DNA from: Borovskyia barvae
Lineage: Eukaryota; Euglenozoa; Kinetoplastea; Trypanosomatida; Trypanosomatidae
Direction of reading: 5' to 3'
Assembly (NCBI GenBank): GCA_030849085.1
Contig: JASAOM010001116.1
Coordinates: 62,001 to 126,000 of the forward strand
Length of the DNA stretch: 64,000 nucleotides
Shown: one piece after another, positions 49,418 to 59,078 of the stretch
Position numbering within the stretch: the first letter of the stretch is position 1
How the letters are laid out: each line of letters begins with the position of its first letter
Notes under the pieces: model-generated
What the model was told of the DNA's origin: nothing
The model's database searches: none
What the model saw: the letters and a program-made list of their open reading frames with translations, nothing else
Program-made: the position numbers and the translations under genes

Positions 49418-50084
49418 AGGGACACCAAAAAGAAAGCGGGGAGGAGGAAGGCCCGAGAAAATGGCTGGGGCAGCCTCGAAATTTGTCACAGACGATGCGC
49501 ATCTGCAACGAGAGAAAAAGCACAATCGACCCCCCCCCCCCTTCCCCTTCCCCAATCCTCGCCCCACCGCACGCACACAAGAAGGGGAGAGAAGGGTGAA
49601 GGGATCAAGGCGAAACTGCTGCAGCTACCGAAAGGCGAATGGGGGAAAGAAAAAATGGCAAGGAAAGAAGGAAGAGGAGGGGTATGAAACGCCCGAACCG
49701 TTCGAGAATCACTCGACAAACGTGAAATGAACGACGAAGGATAACGCAGGGGGGAGGGGGGAGGGCGTAGGAGAAAAGAGATAGCGGCAGCAGCGGTCTC
49801 TTCGCCCCTCCCCACCTCTTCTCCCTCTCCCTCCTCCGCCTCTTATATCGCACAAGGAGATGACCGAAGAGCAGAAGGAAGAAGCAAGAGAAAGAGGTGG
49901 ACAGGAGAGCAGCACAGCACCGTTGGGACGCCACCCATAAAATGCAGGACAAAGAACAGGAAGGAGGGATGTCGGCTCTTCCGAAGAAAGTGTCCCACAC
50001 CACACACAGCCAGCAAAAAGAAGAAGCAGAAGAAGTTTTTGAATCACTCTGCGGTGGAAGAGAGACGTGTCGTCCTAAACAGGC

Positions 50085-50088
<4 letters not shown>

Positions 50089-50126
<38 letters not shown>
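50089..50126. repeat. TA dinucleotide microsatellite, about 19 units
   Basis: An uninterrupted alternating A/T run of about 38 bp in the intergenic region upstream of ATG4; second longest TA tract in the window. Confidence 0.95.
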
Positions 50127-50129
<3 letters not shown>

Positions 50130-51386
50130 GTACAGGTTCACGGTTTTGTAACAAGGCTGTCGCTCAAGCAGTGGAGAGCAAAGGGGCACGGTGTGGTTTG
50201 TGAAGCGCTACGCCTTCTCTCCTCACCCGGCAGAAAGCAAAATGCAAGCTGAGGTGAATGGGGAGGGAGGGGAGGGGGGAGGGGGTAAGGGGAAAGTACA
50301 GTTCCAAGTACGGTGTCACGCGATCCTTCACTGGATTCATTCGGGATGACCACAAAAGAAAAAAGTCAGCGATAGACTTGTATGGGGAGTGAGTGTGGTC
50401 CATTACACACACTCACACACGCATGTATATATGTATACATACATATATATATAAAGGGTAAACACATATCGAGGTGGTGGAGAGGGAGAGAGATGGGCGA
50501 AGAAGAAGAAAAGCACACGAGAAAGATGAAAGGGAAAGGAGGGGGAGCGAGGTGTGCGAGAGTATGATGGAAGAGGGGGGGGGGCAGGGAGGAGGTGCGA
50601 GGGAAGAGTGCTCCCCGTTACCATGGATGATGAAGCAGCAAGGTGTGAGGAAGGGTTCTGAAGAGGGAGAATGTGGCTTCTTATGCCCTCTCTGTCCCCG
50701 ATGAGGCTCCTCAGCGCACCAACTTTGGGAGAAGCGTCATTCGACCTTCTTTCCTCTCCCCCATGTCACCACAACGGATGCCGCTGCTGCTTCGTACACA
50801 CAGGCGCACGCTCAAACCAGGATGCTCATTCCTTTTCTATGGACGCTTCTCACACTCCTCACTTCAAGCTACGCCTCTCTCCCTCCCTCGACATACATTT
50901 ATGTCGGTGCTGTCGCTGTTGTACCACTCGCTAAAAAAAAATCGTGCACTTCAGAATCGGCAGAGAAAAGAAAGAGCAACCACTTCGACGGACATACACA
51001 GCAGCGCTGTCTTTTCCCGCTCCCCTCTTCTTAGACCGTGTCCTAGTCACGGGCGTGGCAAAGAGGAAGAGGGCCAGAAGGGAGGGAGAGGGGGGGGGCA
51101 GGAGGTAGAACACTGGATGTACATACCTCTTCTTCTTTTCCTTACTCCTTCGCTTCCTGCACGCAGAAGCGCGCCCAGGGACGCTTGAATGGGGAAGCCA
51201 GATTCGTCACCGCAGCCGGTGCCAACGAAAGGAAGAGCGGTGACATCACCTGGCCGCCACACACGCACACCGTCCCACCACAACGTTGTGCTTTTTTTAC
51301 GGCCTTCTTTCCAGTCATCTGCGCTGGTGTTCGTTTGCTTTTCTTGTATCCATCGTGCCCCGATTCCACCTCCCCGCCTCTCTGCG

Positions 51387-52001
51387 TTACTCGTTGGGAT
51401 TGAAGAGAAACTCCATTTGATGCCGATGACGGGGAAAGAAGCGGCCCGAGAGGCGAGAACCCGTGCGATGCGTATTCACATACGACGAGTGCCACCGGCG
51501 CGTCGGTACGCGGATGTCGCGACCCAGTGCACAGGATAAGCACCACGCTCGCCCATCTTTGGAATAGAATTGATTGTGCATGATCCGGTAGCGGCAGTTC
51601 CAGCACTTGAAGCACCTGAAGTGGAAGAAGTATCCCCGCTTAGTCGGTACGCGTGCGTCGCCGGAGGGTACCCAGACGTAACTATTGAGATCATCGGCAT
51701 CGATGGTCTTATCACAGTTGAAGCAGCACGCCCCGTCCGGCACGACCATCGGATCATCGACGTCCTCAGCGTAGGCGGGAAAATGTGGTCGCGACTTCGC
51801 TTCCTCGTGCGGCACGGCCGTCAAATGATGTGCCTTTGATTGCATCCACCAGCGTCGGCTGTGCTGGGTGCGTACTTTGTGTCCTGAAGCGGGCTTGCCG
51901 TGCATAGCTCTGCGAGATGTGGCAAGAGTGGCCGTCATCGCCGTCATGCTCCATCGCGTCAGGCTACGGCACGGCACCCAGGTCTGTGCCAGTCGCATCA
52001 T
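51387..52001 (-). CDS. LIM-like zinc-binding protein with organellar N-terminus
   Basis: A 204-residue protein starting at a double ATG (52001/51998). Residues 1-60 are strongly basic, with many Arg, His, Ser, Thr and Trp and no acid, as in a kinetoplastid mitochondrial presequence. Residues 93-157 contain a LIM-type ligand series: C93, C96, H127, C130, C133, C136, C154, C157. The core HFRCFKCWNC lies at 127-136 and WCLSC at 153-157. The first loop (96 to 127) is longer than in usual LIM domains. Only one LIM module is present, and the C-terminal 45 residues are basic and unstructured. LIM domains bind proteins through two zinc ions. A mitochondrial LIM protein would be unusual; a structural role in a mitochondrial ribosome or RNA complex is a speculation. 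No catalytic motif. Confidence 0.83.
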   Translation of the reverse strand: MMRLAQTWVPCRSLTRWSMTAMTATLATSRRAMHGKPASGHKVRTQHSRRWWMQSKAHHLTAVPHEEAKSRPHFPAYAEDVDDPMVVPDGACCFNCDKTIDADDLNSYVWVPSGDARVPTKRGYFFHFRCFKCWNCRYRIMHNQFYSKDGRAWCLSCALGRDIRVPTRRWHSSYVNTHRTGSRLSGRFFPRHRHQMEFLFNPNE

Positions 52002-53714
52002 GGCGGTAAGGCCGAACGCCCACTTAACAACGCAACACGCACGAAGAGAAGTGAAAGGTAACCGAGTACGAGACTGACCAACACAGAAGAAGGGAGAGCG
52101 TGTGTCTCCTCTCCTTCTTTGAGGGAGGGAGGATGTTGTTTAGGAAAAATACTAAGGTAATGATGATAAGAGACGACCTCGTCGTGGGTGATCGCCGATG
52201 CATGTCAGGCACGTGCAGGCTTTCGGTGTGTACAGATGGAAGTGTCGGATAGGAGGAAGGAATGAAGCGAGAGAAAGTGGAAAAGGGAAAATGGAAAAAG
52301 GAGCGGCAGTGCTCATGGATCACTCCTTCATTCTCTCCACCTATCCACCTCCTCGGCAAATCTTATCGCTCATCATCGTCCAGGGAGTCGGGCATTCATT
52401 ACGAGAGAGCTGCACCGCGATGGACATGGGTGGGGGAGAAGGGAGAAGAGAAACGTGTAGGAGCAGGGAGGGAGGGGGAGACACGTAGCGGAGACGGGTG
52501 GACCCCAAGAGAGCCCGCTCAAGACCTTCACCGAGGCCAACGAGAGCACACTCCTCCGTATTCCTTCCTCCCCCACCCCAACCCCTCGCTTCATGCGCAA
52601 AATATAAGAACGTACACACCCATGCGCGAAGAAAACCGCTCGTGACGTTAGCTGCATGGAGGCTGGGAGGGCACAGACGGTATATGCGGATCGCTCCATT
52701 CATTGCAGGTCGGAAGGAGCAGCTCTGATTTTTTTCGAAAAGGAAAGAACAACGTCAGTGGCGCGCAGATTGTGTGCATGCCTCAGCTTTGGAGGGGGGG
52801 GTCTGGGATGAAAGCCTCAGAGGGAGGGAGGGGAACATGGCAGACGCATACGCACATATATATATAGAGAGAGAGAGATGCTCATCCTTATCGGTGTTTC
52901 TGTTGATAAAATCTGTGAAAGGGAAAAAAGAATTCTGAAGCGGAACGAAAAGAAAAAAATCAGCGAAGGCAGATGTGCCGTTTCGGTTTTGAAGAAAGCG
53001 GTACACACCCAACCTGCACGTCGACTGTCCGTCGATGGGAACCAACCGGCTGACACCCGCTACCGCTACAGCACGCTCTGTCCGAAATAAAAAATAGCGG
53101 CACACCACAGGCCATACCCTTCAGCTGGTCGGCAGGTTCGGTAGATGGGGATACGTCTCAGATTGCACATGTATATATATATATATATACTCGCAAAGAG
53201 GAAAGGTGGGGGGGACGGTGTGGCTGCCATCACCTACAGGACCGATACAAAATGTCTGCTACCCAAACGAAAAGCGAGACAGAGGAAGATGCACGAAGCG
53301 AAAACTCTGAAAAAAAATAGAGGTGGACAATCAGTCGGACGGCATCGTTGGTGAGCGACACGACGGGTGTCGGGCCGGCAGTCCCACCACCACGCCCTCC
53401 CTGCAGATCAATTGGGTGAAGTCGTCAAACAGGGAGGAGAAACGAAACGTGAATCGTAGCCAGACCACAAGAAGGAGGGAGGGGGAGAGGATAACGAAGG
53501 GGAAACGTAGGGGGGAGGAGCAGAGCGTAGGCTCAGTGTTCTCGCCCTGCGAGCAGAGAGCAGATGGTCATCGGTGAGAGCAGGTTCCTCCTATCAGCGC
53601 ACGCGCAGCCGAGTATACGGCATCCCCATCCCGTCTTCCCTTCCAACAGAAAACCGAATCGATCATCGAACGCGTACAGACGCGGTAAAGGTAGGTGTTG
53701 GTGGAGGTGGCCCA
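52002..53714. other. Intergenic region between the large membrane protein gene and the LIM-like gene
   Basis: About 1.7 kb without a supported gene. It has an AT/GA repeat pair at 52855-52880 and a TA repeat at 53172-53189, plus purine-rich + strand at 52240-52310 and 53460-53525. No credible coding frame on either strand. Confidence 0.5.
52023..52064 (-). promoter_or_regulatory. Predicted trans-splicing acceptor (LIM-like gene)
   Basis: A C/T-rich stretch (52041-52064) is followed, through a GT-rich spacer, by TTAAG with the AG at 52024-52023, about 21 nt before the first ATG. Confidence 0.38.
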
Positions 53715-56700
53715 TCAGCACGCACGCATACCGGTTGCGTGAAGCTCCTCAGGCATCGTGGAGGAACCTGCATGAAGCCGCCCCAGAGCCCGCTCGTAGG
53801 GCCTCCAAGACAGCGGTTGAAGCGTCGGGGCTCGCTCGTTGAGAAAGAGAAGGATCACGCCAAGAGAGGAAAGCAAACAGAGGACGCAGGAGATGACCAC
53901 CGTGCTCGTCTCACGCAGAGGGTCGTAGCGCGTGTGCGACGTAGCGAAAGTCTCCGCAGATGGGCGCAGTATGTACTGAAGTGCCGGCGATGCCTCGAGA
54001 AAGTGGGTGGCATCTACGTTGGATGTCAGGTAGGCGTACGGCCACGACATGAGCGGAGGAGAGGCGTTGTACAGGCAAGAAGGAGCGCTCTGAACCGATA
54101 TGGAGACGACGCAGTTCTCTGTGATGATGTCAGTGAGGTTGACGTGCAGCACCTTAGTGTCGAGGGTTGACTGAACTGCCCAACTGAAGTGGCGCTCCGA
54201 CCTTCCGCAACGGAGGATGGCCGACACCGTCGCAGAGCGCACCACGTACACCAGAAAAGCAACGTGATACTCCGTGAGGTGGTCCATGTGGAGAAGAGAC
54301 TGGACGGCGTAAGCCGGGAGCAGGGCATAGTCTCGCACACCGAAGGAGAGAACAGTCTGATCCGTGAAGAGTCGAGAGTTATTGGTGAGCGTGATGGAGC
54401 GTGGGTGTAGGGGCGGTGCTTGTAGACGGAGGCAGTAGGTGGTAGAGGTGGTGTGGGTGGGCTGCGTCTTCGCTACGCGAAGTCGCAGTGGCTCTACCGT
54501 GTCTTCCCCGTACGCGGTTCCCACCACCGTGCAGTCCTCAGCACCGAGTCCAGTAGTATACTCGAGCGCCGCAGAGGCGTGCAGCGGCCCCGAAGAAGAC
54601 GCAGAGGGAGCGGGAGAGACAAGAGGGACGGAGAGGCCGTAGACGCAGCCTACCTGCGCCTTCAGTGACGTTGCAGCGGGCAGGGCAGCGGCCGATGCGG
54701 AGGTATTCAGTACGTACGATCCAAGCGGAATGCGGTCCGTTGCGTAGGTGCCTGCACCACCTCGCACGACATCTTTGTCCACGCAAAGAAAGCCGGCGGG
54801 TCGAAGAGAAGCGAGAGGTACGGCGGGGCCGGTCGGCCGAAGCTGGCACACTTGGCTTTGCTGAGTATTCGTGGAGGAGTCCTTCACCATAACTCGCTGC
54901 GGTACGCACTGGCACACTCCACGCACCTCTAAGGTGCTTCTTTGTGTGTAAGCGCCGCTGACGCACGGCTCGCATGGCGATGCCTCCGAAGGAAGAGAAG
55001 TGCTGCTGCCGTCTCTAAGCATACCGTACCCAGAGCGACACACCCCGTCCAACCCTTGAGAGGAGCGTAGCGAAAGCTTTATCAACGTAGCGCTCACATT
55101 CGCCGCGCACTCAGGTACGGAGGCGACGTACCACGCAAGCCACGAGACGTTCTCGTGCGCGGCGATGTCCCGTCCTTCCTCCGCCGCAGAGAGGAGCGCC
55201 TGCACGTGCCACGCCATTTCTCCGCGCACGAGTGCCTCCTGAAGCGGGCTCACTGCAGCCGTACTGGTGGAGAGGCGTGTAACCATTCCGGGCACGTACT
55301 CAAAGGCTAACGGCAGTGCATCGATCTGCTGACCGCCCACCGCAGACGAAGAAGCATTTCTCATCATCCACTGTTCCTCTTCCATATACCTCGCCACCCA
55401 GCCCGATACGGAAAGAAAGGACTGCGCTGGGAGGGGCACCTTCGTCGAGGCGGAGGAAACACTATAGGCCCAGAGCGGCCAGTCCACCGTCACTGAATTT
55501 CCCAGCTGCGTTCCGTCCACGTAGAAGGTGACGGTGCTGAACATGCGATCCAAGACTACGCGATACGTAGCGGTGGCGAGCGTATCCTGCTCCAGCGGCG
55601 ACGCCCATGATAAATACCATGCCGCGCTGCGAACCACCAGCGACGATGGCGGCGGGGATCTTGCTTCGTCCTGGTCATTGCCAGCGGGCAATACCGAAGA
55701 TACGTTGAGCAGGAGCCTTAGGCAAAACCTTGAGGCAGTCGACGGAGACGGTCGAAAAGGTGCGATCGTCTCGGTATTGGTGGGAGACTCGAGGGTGGAC
55801 TGGAGATACCACGACAGTCGCGGTAGTGCCGCCTTGCCACTCTCACCTATCCCGGAGTACGTCATCAACTCGTGGCCGATAGTCGTGCCTGTGCTGGAGG
55901 TCGTGTCGCCGGGCTGTGCCTGCTGGAGCGCGTTACTCTGCCACTGGGCCTGGTGCATCGCCCAGAGCAGGGATGCATTCAGCAGCACCGCTGCCTCCCA
56001 CGCTACTCCGCGGACAGCTGGACTCCCCACTTCTGAAGAAAGCGAGGAGTCGATCTTCACGGCGGGAACGAAAAGGATGCCCGGCAGCAGCCCCACCGCG
56101 TCCAGCGCAGCCGTGGGCACCGCGTAGGATAGTCCTCGGTGCAGAAGTACAAAGCGGCAGGACGAGGGCTCGTCTACCGCGCCACTACCGACAAAGACGA
56201 ACGCGCGGCCCATGGCTAGGGCGGGAAAGGGAGATGGCAGCAGCTCCGTGGGCTCCCTACACGCAGCCAGCCATCCTCCATTCCTTTCATCGTGGTTCTT
56301 GCTCGCCGAGACTGTGCCATAGTAGTAGCCGGGGGCAGAGAGGCAGCTGTTCTGGATTGGCGCCTGATACACGTCGCGGCAAACGTACCGGCAAGCGGCT
56401 GACGCGTTCGTGTGAACAGCGGTGGTCTGCACCGCGTACGTAGCCCCTTCTGGTAAGCCAGGACAGCCGTGCAGGAGCCCATCACCAGGACAGTAAAGAG
56501 GGGTCGGTTGCGCGGTGGCACAGAGCGAAGGACATGTCACGCAGCGGCCCATCGCCATCGAGACGTATGTGCCGGCAGGGCAAGCGTTGTCGCCCTGTCC
56601 CTCCGCCGCACCTGAACCCGCGTGCAAACCCTCGATACTTGCGTTGGACATTGTATGTGTTTGTGTTGCGTCTTCCTCCCTCTTGCACGGCTCTGGCGGT

Positions 56701-58502
56701 GATGTTGCTTCGATGGAGGGGGTGAAGAAGGAGGTCTGGCCCGTCAAAGGATTCCTTGCCGACTGTGCCAGGGCCCAGCGAACGTGAGGAGAATCGGATG
56801 AAGAAGATTCGTTACCGCGGAGAGGAATGGTGGACTCCCAGCGAACAATGCCCGGCACGCTGCTGGCGCTAGTTGATGTCGCGGGTGACAGAAGGTCTGC
56901 GTCCCATATGGTGGTGAAACGATCGTTGATGGGGACACCAGCAGACTGCATCCGATACGCTCGCAAAGCCTGCACGCAGGCGGCGGGAGACACCGCTGAG
57001 GCGGACCCGAGTGTTGCCCGGGCGTTGAGGAAACTCGAGAGACAGGACATAAACCTTTGCTCCGTATGCGACATCGACGCCGTCACGCGCTTCACTTCAG
57101 CGACGGTTGCCTCATGAAACGCAGAGGCGTTCCCTAAGACGGAGTTTTCAGAAGCATCCTGCATCGTCTGCAACGCCCATGAGTCGGCATGGGTGGCGGT
57201 CTCGATCCACACCGATGTGGCAGCTCGCAAAAAGGGAGCGTCAAGGAGAGCGGTAAGGGAGAGAAGATACGTCAAGGCGGCGCAGTTGGTGCGCGAGAGC
57301 AGTTCAGCAAGTGCCACCGCGGACATCTGCTCAGCAACCTCGCCATACTGCTTTGCGCCCTTGGTGAGTACGGTGGCAAGGTCGCCGATGGCGCTTCGCA
57401 TGAACGTGACGAGTTGGGCGAGCGTCAAGTACCGTCGCGGCGCGTATCGCCACTGAGGCCACGCCTCCACAAAAGTGCACGTCGTCTTCGCGGTCGACGG
57501 CGGTTCTCCCGTGATGGATTCCGTTGTGGACGTGTGAAACGATGGGGCCCATTTTACTGGGGTGAGCGTCGACATAGCGAAACGGCGCAGCAGCGTCCAC
57601 TTGCGTTGAAGCAGGGGTATGTAGCTAGACCACAGATAACGGTTCCACTCCGCCGCCACTGCACGCCTTGCGTCTCCTTCCTCCGCAGCACTCGACGAGC
57701 TTGCTTTAGCACTTGCGTAGACGGTCGCTGCCTGCACTGCGCTGCTGATGGCGTCAATGGGGCGGGCCATGGCGGTACGCAGCCATGCCCGCTGCGGCAG
57801 ATAGTCTTGCACAAACACCGTGAACAATTCAGAGCCACTCAACCCCGCCTCCTTGGAAGAAGACAGCGAAGTATTGGGCGAATACCCCTCCGTCGCAGCG
57901 GCCACCGCATGGGCAATGGAAGAAGCGGTCCAGTTGAAGCGGAGTGCATCGTGCTCCCGACGTTCGCACTGCTCCGGCTCCGAGCGCAAAAATCCCATGC
58001 ACGCGTCAACGGATGTCACCGCCGCTGCGATGTAGCAGCCCCGCATCAAGTCCAGGCGACCCACAACACGCGTCTGGAAGACTTCCGCATCACCTGCCAC
58101 GTCGGTGGACGTTGACCTCCTCACCTCATAAAGAGGGCTGAACTGCGCATCGAACATGGCGAAGGTGAAAGGGGCAACGAACTCACGAGTTGAGGCGCGA
58201 GTATGCACGCACACCGGACTTGCGAAGCCACCAGCGTCGCCGTCGGGGGCATCCACCTTCAATGTGTAAGCGTATCCCCCGGTTCCCCAAGCAGGTGCGA
58301 GCACCGCCTCTGACAGCTGCACCAGATTTCCCAAAGCCGAGGTGGCAGCAGGAAAAGCCGCATAAAGAGCAGGGTATGCAGCAGCGCTGCCTCGCCGAGG
58401 AGGACGCGCGCTCCCGCCCCACTGCTCACCGCACAGCAGCATCAGGGCCACCAGCGCAAGCAGCAGCCCCGCGCACCAACGCGGAGATGTTGAGAACATC
58501 AT
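53715..58502 (-). CDS. Large type I membrane protein with cysteine-rich modules
   Basis: A 1595-residue protein beginning with two ATGs at 58502. Residues 4-30 form a signal peptide (hydrophobic core LLLALVALMLLCG). The long luminal or extracellular part has two Cys-rich segments. One is at about 640-700 (CPAGTYVSMAMGRCVTC) and the other at about 1152-1197 (CEPCVSGAYTQRST... followed by CQC), resembling ephrin-receptor-like GCC2/GCC3 modules. Between them, near 974-998, YRVVLDRMFSTVTFYVDG looks like a strand pair of a LamG/concanavalin-type lectin fold. A single transmembrane span lies at about 1530-1553, followed by a cytosolic tail of about 41 residues with a YERAL tyrosine motif. Many N-x-S/T sites are present. 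Receptor-like or flagellar-pocket/endosomal membrane roles are plausible but unproven. No named family recognised. Confidence 0.9.
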   Translation of the reverse strand: MMFSTSPRWCAGLLLALVALMLLCGEQWGGSARPPRRGSAAAYPALYAAFPAATSALGNLVQLSEAVLAPAWGTGGYAYTLKVDAPDGDAGGFASPVCVHTRASTREFVAPFTFAMFDAQFSPLYEVRRSTSTDVAGDAEVFQTRVVGRLDLMRGCYIAAAVTSVDACMGFLRSEPEQCERREHDALRFNWTASSIAHAVAAATEGYSPNTSLSSSKEAGLSGSELFTVFVQDYLPQRAWLRTAMARPIDAISSAVQAATVYASAKASSSSAAEEGDARRAVAAEWNRYLWSSYIPLLQRKWTLLRRFAMSTLTPVKWAPSFHTSTTESITGEPPSTAKTTCTFVEAWPQWRYAPRRYLTLAQLVTFMRSAIGDLATVLTKGAKQYGEVAEQMSAVALAELLSRTNCAALTYLLSLTALLDAPFLRAATSVWIETATHADSWALQTMQDASENSVLGNASAFHEATVAEVKRVTASMSHTEQRFMSCLSSFLNARATLGSASAVSPAACVQALRAYRMQSAGVPINDRFTTIWDADLLSPATSTSASSVPGIVRWESTIPLRGNESSSSDSPHVRWALAQSARNPLTGQTSFFTPSIEATSPPEPCKREEDATQTHTMSNASIEGLHAGSGAAEGQGDNACPAGTYVSMAMGRCVTCPSLCATAQPTPLYCPGDGLLHGCPGLPEGATYAVQTTAVHTNASAACRYVCRDVYQAPIQNSCLSAPGYYYGTVSASKNHDERNGGWLAACREPTELLPSPFPALAMGRAFVFVGSGAVDEPSSCRFVLLHRGLSYAVPTAALDAVGLLPGILFVPAVKIDSSLSSEVGSPAVRGVAWEAAVLLNASLLWAMHQAQWQSNALQQAQPGDTTSSTGTTIGHELMTYSGIGESGKAALPRLSWYLQSTLESPTNTETIAPFRPSPSTASRFCLRLLLNVSSVLPAGNDQDEARSPPPSSLVVRSAAWYLSWASPLEQDTLATATYRVVLDRMFSTVTFYVDGTQLGNSVTVDWPLWAYSVSSASTKVPLPAQSFLSVSGWVARYMEEEQWMMRNASSSAVGGQQIDALPLAFEYVPGMVTRLSTSTAAVSPLQEALVRGEMAWHVQALLSAAEEGRDIAAHENVSWLAWYVASVPECAANVSATLIKLSLRSSQGLDGVCRSGYGMLRDGSSTSLPSEASPCEPCVSGAYTQRSTLEVRGVCQCVPQRVMVKDSSTNTQQSQVCQLRPTGPAVPLASLRPAGFLCVDKDVVRGGAGTYATDRIPLGSYVLNTSASAAALPAATSLKAQVGCVYGLSVPLVSPAPSASSSGPLHASAALEYTTGLGAEDCTVVGTAYGEDTVEPLRLRVAKTQPTHTTSTTYCLRLQAPPLHPRSITLTNNSRLFTDQTVLSFGVRDYALLPAYAVQSLLHMDHLTEYHVAFLVYVVRSATVSAILRCGRSERHFSWAVQSTLDTKVLHVNLTDIITENCVVSISVQSAPSCLYNASPPLMSWPYAYLTSNVDATHFLEASPALQYILRPSAETFATSHTRYDPLRETSTVVISCVLCLLSSLGVILLFLNERAPTLQPLSWRPYERALGRLHAGSSTMPEELHATGMRAC

Positions 58503-58520
58503 GAGGGAGGGGGGGGGCGG

Positions 58521-58551
58521 CTATATGGACGAAGCGGAGGAGGAGGAGGAG
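58521..58551 (-). promoter_or_regulatory. Predicted trans-splicing acceptor (large membrane protein)
   Basis: A CCT-rich tract (58528-58551) is followed by ATAG with the AG at 58522-58521, about 18 nt before the double ATG. Confidence 0.48.
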
Positions 58552-59038
58552 TGCCAATACCGAAGCAGGCGGCCACCCTGAAAACTCGAAATAATGGCAG
58601 TCAGCACAAACGCCAAGAAAGGGGGGGGCACCGACTCGCCCGAGGAAACCGCCGCAACGAACGAGGAAGAAGCCGCTTGAGGAAAGGGAAGCGCTCTGAG
58701 AGGGAAGACGGAGCGGAAGGGCGTTGGTAGAGAACGTCTCCATCAACCGCCATCGGCTTCTGCCGCACCCTTGTTCTGAAATACTTTCTTCTCTGTACGC
58801 CAAACTTTAGCAGGGAAGAAGAGCGGAGTGGGGGAAGGGGAGGGGGGGAGGAGGGCAGAAAGAAAGAGAGAAGGAAAAGGCAGGGGAAAAAGAATAGGTA
58901 GGGAGGGGAGACAGCGGAGGAGGAGGAGAAGGAGACTGGAATGTTTCTGAAAAGAAACAAAATAATATGAAAAGAAAAAGTCTAGCGTTTGCAAAAATGA
59001 AGTTTCGTATTTCGCAGCACCTACATCAATAGAGGAGC

Positions 59039-59041
<3 letters not shown>

Positions 59042-59071
<30 letters not shown>
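59042..59071. repeat. TC dinucleotide repeat, about 15 units (GA on the coding strand)
   Basis: An uninterrupted TC run on the + strand. It is the opposite polarity to most C/T tracts in the window, which are pyrimidine-rich on the transcribed minus-strand sense and could serve in splicing. Confidence 0.9.

Positions 59072-59078
<7 letters not shown>

Larger units (their letters stand above)
49375..51386. other. Intergenic region between the LIM-like gene and ATG4
   Basis: About 2 kb without a supported gene. A TA repeat of about 38 bp lies at 50089-50126, with a shorter AT block at 50425-50453. The + strand is purine-rich at 50470-50600, and C-rich runs lie at 49530-49550. Candidate frames are Ser/Pro/Leu repeats. 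Confidence 0.5.

Noticed and set aside
49375-49428. Upstream start for ATG4
   Set aside because: The codon is TTG, and the predicted splice acceptor at 49387-49386 lies downstream of it.
57189-58115. 308-codon open frame on the + strand
   Set aside because: Antisense to the large membrane protein, with no recognisable domain and Arg/Gly-rich composition.
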